The translations under genes were made by a program, and so were the position numbers. The notes under the pieces were generated by a model. That model had not been told where the DNA came from and ran no database searches. It was given only the letters and a program-made list of their open reading frames with translations. Below are positions 59,239 through 64,000 of a stretch of 64,000 nucleotides of DNA, in pieces (positions within the stretch are counted from its first letter, which is position 1; each line of letters opens with the position of its first letter). This stretch comes from JAMXLO01 sp963812075 (GTDB taxonomy: Bacteria; Pseudomonadota; Alphaproteobacteria; Acetobacterales; Acetobacteraceae). The DNA is taken from NCBI GenBank assembly GCA_963812075.1, contig CAWETN010000008.1, positions 124,001 through 188,000 of the forward strand, given 5' to 3'.

Positions 59239-59991
59239 GCGATCCCCCCGTCGTGCCGAAGGCACGCGGCGAACAAGGGGAACGTATCGCCAAGTGGCTG
59301 GCGCGCGCCGGGGTGGCGAGCCGGCGCGATGCCGAGAAGCTGGTGGCCGAAGGCCAGGTGCGGCTCAACAACAAGGTCGTCGCGCATCCCGCCACCTTCG
59401 TTGCCGCTGGCGACCTCGTGGTGGTGCACGGGAACGTGGTCGCGGTGCCGGAGCGCACGCGGCTTTGGCGCTACCACAAGCCGGTCGGCCTGGTGACCAC
59501 GCATCGCGATCCGCAGGGCCGCCCGACGGTGTTCGAGCGGCTGCCGCCCGAGCTGCCGCGCGTGGTCAGCGTCGGACGGCTTGACCTCACCAGCGAGGGC
59601 CTGCTGCTGCTGACCAACGACGGCGCGCTGGCCCGCCGGCTGGAGCTGCCCTCGACCGGCTGGCTGCGGCGCTACCGCGTGCGGGTGCACGGCACGCCGG
59701 ACGACCGCCGGCTGGCCGCACTGGCGAAGGGCATCACCATCGACGGCATCGCCTATGGCCCGATCGAGGCGGGGCTCGACTCGCGCAAGGGGGAGAATGC
59801 CTGGCTCACCGTGAGCCTGCGCGAGGGGCGCAACCGCGAGGTGCGGCGGGTGATGGCGCATCTCGGGCTTGGCGGTGACGCGGCTGATCCGCATCGCCTA
59901 TGGCCCGTTCCAGCTGGGCACGCTGCCGCGCGGCGCGGTGAGCGAGGTCCCCGCCCGCGTGCTGCGCGATCAGCTGCCGCGCGAGGAGTAG
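59235..59991 (+). pseudogene. rluB: Ribosomal large subunit pseudouridine synthase B-like (RluB), one frameshift
   Basis: Encodes an S4 domain (RIAKWLARAGVASRRDAEKL, about 17-40) and the RsuA/RluB catalytic domain with the active Asp in VGRLDLTSEGLLLLTNDG near residue 118. The first frame runs to MAHLGLGG near 59872; one extra G (in CTTGGCGGTG) then shifts it. The remaining frame reads VTRLIRIAYGPFQLGTLPRG to LPREE and stops at 59991. The last 22 bases overlap the convergent pyrF end. As a core rRNA-modification gene it is unlikely to be truly dead, which supports a sequencing error. RluE/F/RsuA are alternative names. Confidence 0.82.
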
Positions 59992-60710
59992 CCCCGTTCC
60001 ATGTCGGCGATGATGCGCCTTGCCGCTGCCACCGGGTCGGCGGCCTGGGTGATCGGCCGGCCGACCACCAGGTAGTCGGCGCCGCGCACGATCGCCTCCG
60101 CCGGCGTCGCGTGCCGCTTGTGGTCGTCCACCGCGCCGCCCGGTTCGCGGATCCCCGGGGTTGCGATCAGCAGGTGTTCGGCGTCCGCCATGCGGCGGAT
60201 TTCGTCCGGGTTGTCGTGCGCCGAGGCGATGATGCCGTCGCAGCCGCACGCCACCGCCTGCGGCACGCGCAGCCGGATCAGCTCTGCCACCGGCAGCGCG
60301 TAGCCCATCTCGCGCGCCGCTGCATCGTCGAGGCTGGTCAGCACGCTGATCGCGAACACCTTGGTGTGAGCCGACGCGCCGCGGCCGGCGACCGCGGCGT
60401 GCATGATCTCCGGGTCGCCATGCACGGTGACCAGGCTGACACCCCTCTCGGCGGCGCGGGCGACGCCCTGCCGCACGGTCTCGCCGATGTCGTACATCTT
60501 CGCATCGAGAAAGACCCGCTTCCTCTGCGCGATCAGTCCGTCGATGAAGCGCTCGGCGCCGGGCGCGAACAGCAGCCAGAGGCCGATCTTGAAGAACGAG
60601 ACGACGCCCTCCAGCCGAGCCGCGAGCGCCGACGCGCGCTCGATCGTCGGCACGTCGAGGGCGACGATCAGCCGGTCGGCCATCGCTTCAGGCAGGTCGC
60701 GTTCTGGCAT
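59970..60710 (-). CDS. pyrF: Orotidine 5'-phosphate decarboxylase (PyrF)
   Basis: Last step of UMP synthesis. The 246-residue protein has the substrate/catalytic segment VFLDAKMYDIGETVRQG with the Asp-Lys-x-x-Asp core near residue 75, the N-terminal LIVALDVPTIERA, ATPGIREPGG near residue 190 and the phosphate-binding VVGRPITQAADPV near residue 220. All catalytic residues are present. An internal start at MADRLIVALD (60683) is possible. It overlaps rluB by 22 bases tail-to-tail. Confidence 0.94.
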   Translation of the reverse strand: MPERDLPEAMADRLIVALDVPTIERASALAARLEGVVSFFKIGLWLLFAPGAERFIDGLIAQRKRVFLDAKMYDIGETVRQGVARAAERGVSLVTVHGDPEIMHAAVAGRGASAHTKVFAISVLTSLDDAAAREMGYALPVAELIRLRVPQAVACGCDGIIASAHDNPDEIRRMADAEHLLIATPGIREPGGAVDDHKRHATPAEAIVRGADYLVVGRPITQAADPVAAARRIIADMERGYSSRGS

Positions 60711-60818
60711 GGTTCGGTTCCCTGGCGTCGGCGCAAGGGAGGCCCGGCGCCCTTGCCATCCGCGCCGATTTGCTGTGTGGGTTGCGCGGCAGCGTAACCC
60801 AAGCCGGCGAGGCCCGCC

Positions 60819-62234
60819 ATGACCGTGACAGAGCTGCTGAATGCGATCCACGACGTGGTGGGGAAGCGTGGGCTGCTGACCGGCGATGCGGACACCGCCG
60901 CCTACGTCGAGGACTGGCGCCGGCTCTATCGCGGTCGCACCCCGGCGGTGGTCCGCCCGGCCACCACCGACGAACTTGCGCAGGTCGTCCGGCTGTGCGC
61001 CGAGGCGCGCGTGCCGCTGGTGCCGCAGGGCGGCAACACCTCGATGGTCGGCGGCGCGACCCCGTCCGAGGACGGCAGCGCCCTGGTGCTGAGCCTGGCG
61101 CGGCTCGCGCGCGTCCGCGACATCGACAAGCTGGACCTGACCATCACCCTGGAGGCCGGCGTCACGCTGAAGGCGGCGCAGCTGGCGGCGGCCGAGGCCG
61201 GGTGCCTGCTGCCGCTCTCGATCTCGTCCGAGGGCAGCGCGCAGATCGGCGGCGTGCTGGCCACCAATGCCGGCGGCAACAACACGGTGCGCTACGGCAA
61301 CGCGCGCGACCTGGTGCTCGGGCTGGAGGTGGTGCTGCCGGACGGCACGATCTGGAACGGGCTGCGCCGGCTGCGCAAGGACAACACCGGCTACTGCCTG
61401 CGTCAGCTGTTCGTCGGCTCCGAAGGCACGCTCGGCGTCATCACCGCCGCCGTGCTGAAGCTGGCGCCACAGCCGCGCGAGGTCGCCGTCGCGCTGTGCG
61501 CCGTCGCCTCGCCCGAGGCGGCGCTGGTGCTGTTCGGCGCCTTCCAGTCGCACGATCCGGCAGCGATCAGTGCGTTCGAGCTGATGTCGGGGCTGGGCAC
61601 CGACCTGGTGCTGCATCACATCGAGGGTGCGGTGCTGCCGCTGGCTGCGCCGGCGGCGCACTACGTGCTGGTGGAGCTGGCAACCCCGCGCCCCGACGCC
61701 GGGTTGCGCGAGTCGCTCGAAACGGTGCTGGCCGAGGCACTGACCGACGGCATCGTGGCCGACGCGGTGATCGCCGAGAGCGAGGCGCAGCGCGTCGCCA
61801 TCTGGCGGTTGCGCGAGGAGCATTCCGAGGCGCAGAAGCGCGAGGGCGCCAGCGTGAAGAACGACGTGTCGGTGCCGGTGTCAAAGGTGCCGGAGTTCAT
61901 CCGCCGCGCCACCGCGGCGTGCGAGGCGCTGATGCCGGGAATTCGCGCCGTGCCGTTCGGCCACATGGGCGACGGCAACATTCACTTCAATCTCGCCCAG
62001 CCGGTGGATGCCGATCCGGCGTGGTTCCTGGCGCAGGATCACGCCATCATGGACACGGTGAACGAGGTGGTGCGCGCTTTCGGCGGCAGCTTCTCCGCCG
62101 AACACGGGATCGGCCGGCTGAAGCCCTATATGATGCCCGACTGGCGCGGCGGGGCGGAGTTGGCGGTGATGCAGCGGATCAAGGCGGCGCTCGACCCTCT
62201 GGGGATCATGAATCCCGGCAAGGTGTTGCCATAG
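60819..62234 (+). CDS. FAD-linked oxidase (GlcD/D-2-hydroxyglutarate dehydrogenase-like)
   Basis: A 471-residue flavoprotein with the PCMH FAD-binding domain (VPLVPQGGNTSMVGGATPSE near residue 66, GGVLATNAGGNNTVRYGN near 144, VGSEGTLGVITAAVLKLAP) and the FAD-oxidase C-terminal domain ending GIMNPGKVLP. PFGHMGDGNIHFNLAQP near residue 386 supplies the metal/substrate His residues. These features are typical of D-2-hydroxy-acid dehydrogenases (glycolate, D-lactate or D-2-hydroxyglutarate); which one cannot be said. It overlaps the start of the type III polyketide synthase frame and so may be translated with it. Confidence 0.92.
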   Translation: MTVTELLNAIHDVVGKRGLLTGDADTAAYVEDWRRLYRGRTPAVVRPATTDELAQVVRLCAEARVPLVPQGGNTSMVGGATPSEDGSALVLSLARLARVRDIDKLDLTITLEAGVTLKAAQLAAAEAGCLLPLSISSEGSAQIGGVLATNAGGNNTVRYGNARDLVLGLEVVLPDGTIWNGLRRLRKDNTGYCLRQLFVGSEGTLGVITAAVLKLAPQPREVAVALCAVASPEAALVLFGAFQSHDPAAISAFELMSGLGTDLVLHHIEGAVLPLAAPAAHYVLVELATPRPDAGLRESLETVLAEALTDGIVADAVIAESEAQRVAIWRLREEHSEAQKREGASVKNDVSVPVSKVPEFIRRATAACEALMPGIRAVPFGHMGDGNIHFNLAQPVDADPAWFLAQDHAIMDTVNEVVRAFGGSFSAEHGIGRLKPYMMPDWRGGAELAVMQRIKAALDPLGIMNPGKVLP

Positions 62235-63319
62235 ACGTCCATCGGCAGACCGATACCGAGGCCTGGCTCAATCGCATCGGCACCGCGGTGCCCCCGCACG
62301 ACATCCACGCCGAGTTCGTGGACTTCGCCCGCACTGCACTGGCCGATACGCGCAGCCGAGCGCTGTTCGACCGCATGGCCGACCTCGCCGACATCGAGCA
62401 CCGCTTCTCGTTCTTCGCCCCGGGACCCAAGCCGCGCGATCGCGTGCTGGACAGCGAGGGCTTCTATCTGCGACGTGCCTTCCCCACCACCGGCGCGCGC
62501 ATGGCCCGCTACCGTGAGTCGGCACTGACGCTGGCGCGGCAGGCTATCCTGAAGCTCGACATCGAAGCGGAGCGCGGCGCAATCACCCATCTGATCGTGG
62601 CGAGCTGCACCGGCTTCACTGCGCCGGGGCTCGACTTCGACATCATGCACGATGCCGGCCTGTCGCTCTCGGTCGAGCGCACGATCGTGGGCTTCATGGG
62701 CTGCTTCGCGGCGGTGAACGCGCTGAAGCTCGCACGCCACATCGTCCGCTCCGAACCGCACGCGAAGGTGCTGGTGGTCACGCTCGAGCTGTCCAGCCTG
62801 CATCTGCAGGAGCAGTGGGAACTCGAGAAGATGCTGAGCTTCCTGCTGTTCGGCGACGGTTGCGGCGCCTGCCTCGTCTCCGCCGAACCGGTCGGCCTCG
62901 CGCTTCGGCACTTCCGCGCCGACGTGATCCCGCGGAGCGCCGAGTTGATCACCTGGCACATCGGCGACCAGGGCTTCGAGATGCATCTGTCCGGTCAGGT
63001 GCCTGGCCGCATCCGCCGCTGGCTGAAGGAGAATGGCACGCGCATGCTCGGCCAGCGCAACGCCGAGGATATCGCACTGTGGGCGGTGCACGCCGGCGGC
63101 CGCTCGATCCTGGATGCCGTGCAGCACGCACTGCAGCTTGGCCCGGACGCGCTGCGCCATTCGCGCAACGTGCTGCACGACTTCGGCAACATGTCGTCGG
63201 CGACACTGGTGTTCGTGCTGGAGCGCATCCTGCGGTCGTCGGTGGCCACCGGCGATGGCATGGCGATGGCGTTCGGTCCCGGACTGAGCGTGGAAACCTT
63301 CGCGTTCCATCGGCCATGA
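62231..63319 (+). CDS. Type III polyketide synthase (chalcone/stilbene synthase-like)
   Basis: A type III polyketide synthase of about 362 residues. The catalytic triad is visible: Cys158 (VGFMGCFAAVNALK), His287 (WAVHAGGRSILDAV) and Asn320 (DFGNMSSATLVFVL). ASCTGFTAPGLDFD and LLFGDGCGACLV are further family blocks. The conserved N-terminal LNRIGTAVPPHDIHAEFV begins inside the frame, but no ATG, GTG or TTG precedes it; the first legal start, GTG 62288, would cut that block, and an ATA at 62231 overlapping the previous stop (ATAG) is the nearest alternative. It would condense fatty acyl and malonyl units into pyrones or resorcinols. A methyltransferase overlaps its stop. Confidence 0.9.
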   Translation: MDVHRQTDTEAWLNRIGTAVPPHDIHAEFVDFARTALADTRSRALFDRMADLADIEHRFSFFAPGPKPRDRVLDSEGFYLRRAFPTTGARMARYRESALTLARQAILKLDIEAERGAITHLIVASCTGFTAPGLDFDIMHDAGLSLSVERTIVGFMGCFAAVNALKLARHIVRSEPHAKVLVVTLELSSLHLQEQWELEKMLSFLLFGDGCGACLVSAEPVGLALRHFRADVIPRSAELITWHIGDQGFEMHLSGQVPGRIRRWLKENGTRMLGQRNAEDIALWAVHAGGRSILDAVQHALQLGPDALRHSRNVLHDFGNMSSATLVFVLERILRSSVATGDGMAMAFGPGLSVETFAFHRP

Positions 63320-64000
63320 GTTCCGCAGCCCGCAGCACCGCCGACGAGCGGATGGACACCGACTGCGCCGACTTCGAGGACTATCGACGCTGCCTGCGCG
63401 ATCTGGCGCGGGTCAACACCGTGACGCTGACGCACCGGCCGATGCTCAACTGGCTGGCGCGCGAAACCGCGGGGTTGCAGGCGTTCTCGCTGCTCGATGT
63501 CGCATGCGGTCACGGCGATGCGCTGCGCCGCGTGCAGCGATGGGCCGCGCGGCGAGGGATCACGGCGCGGCTCGAGGGCATCGATCTCAATCCATGGGCG
63601 ATCCGGGCGGCGCAGGAGGCGACCGAGCCGAGCGCCGGCATCGTCTATCGGAACAGCGACGTGTTCGATGTGACCGACTCGTTCGACTTCATCGTCAGCT
63701 CACAGTTCACCCATCATCTGGATGACGCGATGGTGGTGCGGTTCATCGCCTGGATGGAGGCGCAGGCGCGGCGCGGCTGGTTCATCGGCGATCTGCACCG
63801 GCACTGGCTGCCGTATTATGGGTTCGGCGTGCTCGCCTGGGCGGCGCGCTGGCATCGCTTCGTCCTGAGCGACGGTCGCATTTCCATCGCGCGCGCCTTC
63901 GTCCCGCAGGATTGGCATCGGCTGCTGCGTGCGGCCGGGTTTGCGGAAGGCGACGCCGAGGTCACCTGGCATGTGCCGTTCCGGCTCTGCGTGGCGCGCC
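63316..64000 (+). CDS. SAM-dependent methyltransferase, 3' end outside the window
   Basis: The first 228 residues of a class I methyltransferase. SLLDVACGHGDALRRVQ is motif I (near residue 58), LEGIDLNPWAIRAAQEA follows, and VSSQFTHHLDDAMVVRF is motif II/III. The start overlaps the polyketide synthase stop (ATGA), so the two are coupled. In related type III clusters a methyltransferase and an FAD-dependent oxidoreductase follow the synthase and tailor its product; this layout is consistent with that. The end of the gene is cut off by the window edge. Confidence 0.88.
   Translation, partial: MSSAARSTADERMDTDCADFEDYRRCLRDLARVNTVTLTHRPMLNWLARETAGLQAFSLLDVACGHGDALRRVQRWAARRGITARLEGIDLNPWAIRAAQEATEPSAGIVYRNSDVFDVTDSFDFIVSSQFTHHLDDAMVVRFIAWMEAQARRGWFIGDLHRHWLPYYGFGVLAWAARWHRFVLSDGRISIARAFVPQDWHRLLRAAGFAEGDAEVTWHVPFRLCVAR

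Noticed and set aside
1..64000. tRNA or rRNA genes
   Set aside because: Intergenic gaps were read on both strands for cloverleaf ends and conserved T-loop words; nothing convincing was found, although a dedicated search was not possible.

Overview
The window looks like a chromosomal segment of a high-GC alphaproteobacterium, most plausibly in Rhodospirillales/Acetobacteraceae. The evidence is a strong GC bias at third codon positions, a SAM-II (metA-type) riboswitch in front of metZ, a ubiE/coaBC pair beside mutM, alphaproteobacterial-style DUF1127 and PhnDE genes, and a Kdo hydroxylase. No rRNA, tRNA, CRISPR array, transposase or phage gene was found.

Layout. 1-1.4 kb: an outer-membrane barrel-like protein and a small channel-like membrane protein. 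1.6-9.6 kb: a probable uptake and catabolism cluster, with a luciferase-like monooxygenase and an alpha/beta hydrolase on + and an MFS transporter, two PhnE permeases, PhnD, an HsaA-like flavin monooxygenase and a quinone reductase on -. No PhnC ATPase is present. 9.6-13.4 kb: stress-type small proteins (GFA, DUF892, DUF6496), then a LysR regulator divergent from DUF1127 and a CmcJ/NvfI oxidoreductase. 13.4-18.8 kb: folE, apaG, metZ with its riboswitch, and a 533-residue orphan divergent from an NHL propeller. 18.9-22.7 kb: a complete three-gene ABC importer. 22.9-30.5 kb: a second luciferase-like enzyme, a sirtuin, small secreted or unknown proteins, an MFS exporter, a methyltransferase, a YeeE/YedE pair, a GNAT, and coaBC-ubiE. 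31.2-37.4 kb: mutM, an enoyl-CoA hydratase, small proteins, a GH97 enzyme, a uronate-dehydrogenase-like protein and a truncated sensor. 37.4-45.6 kb: a chromate/oxidative-stress locus with divergent ChrB, then ChrB-C, ChrA, DUF1259, two secreted proteins, a superoxide dismutase-rhodanese fusion, an ATP-grasp-like protein and a beta-propeller. 45.6-48.2 kb: an esterase, then a Kdo hydroxylase with a protein phosphatase. 48.8-54.2 kb: a lower-GC island (broken phosphatase, membrane protein, arylsulfatase, broken AraC regulator). 54.3-64 kb: a PaiB-like protein, pckA, tadA, a gamma-glutamyl hydrolase, rluB, pyrF, an FAD oxidase, a type III polyketide synthase and a methyltransferase running off the end.

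Eight genes are interrupted by frameshifts (ten sites). Nine of the ten sites fit a single extra base. Most are therefore more likely insertion-type assembly errors than gene decay, and this should be checked before any of them is called a pseudogene.

The most interesting system is the extended chromate locus. Divergent genes flank a palindrome, a ChrC-like and a ChrE-like domain are fused in one protein, and five further genes not normally described as chromate genes are packed behind strong ribosome binding sites.
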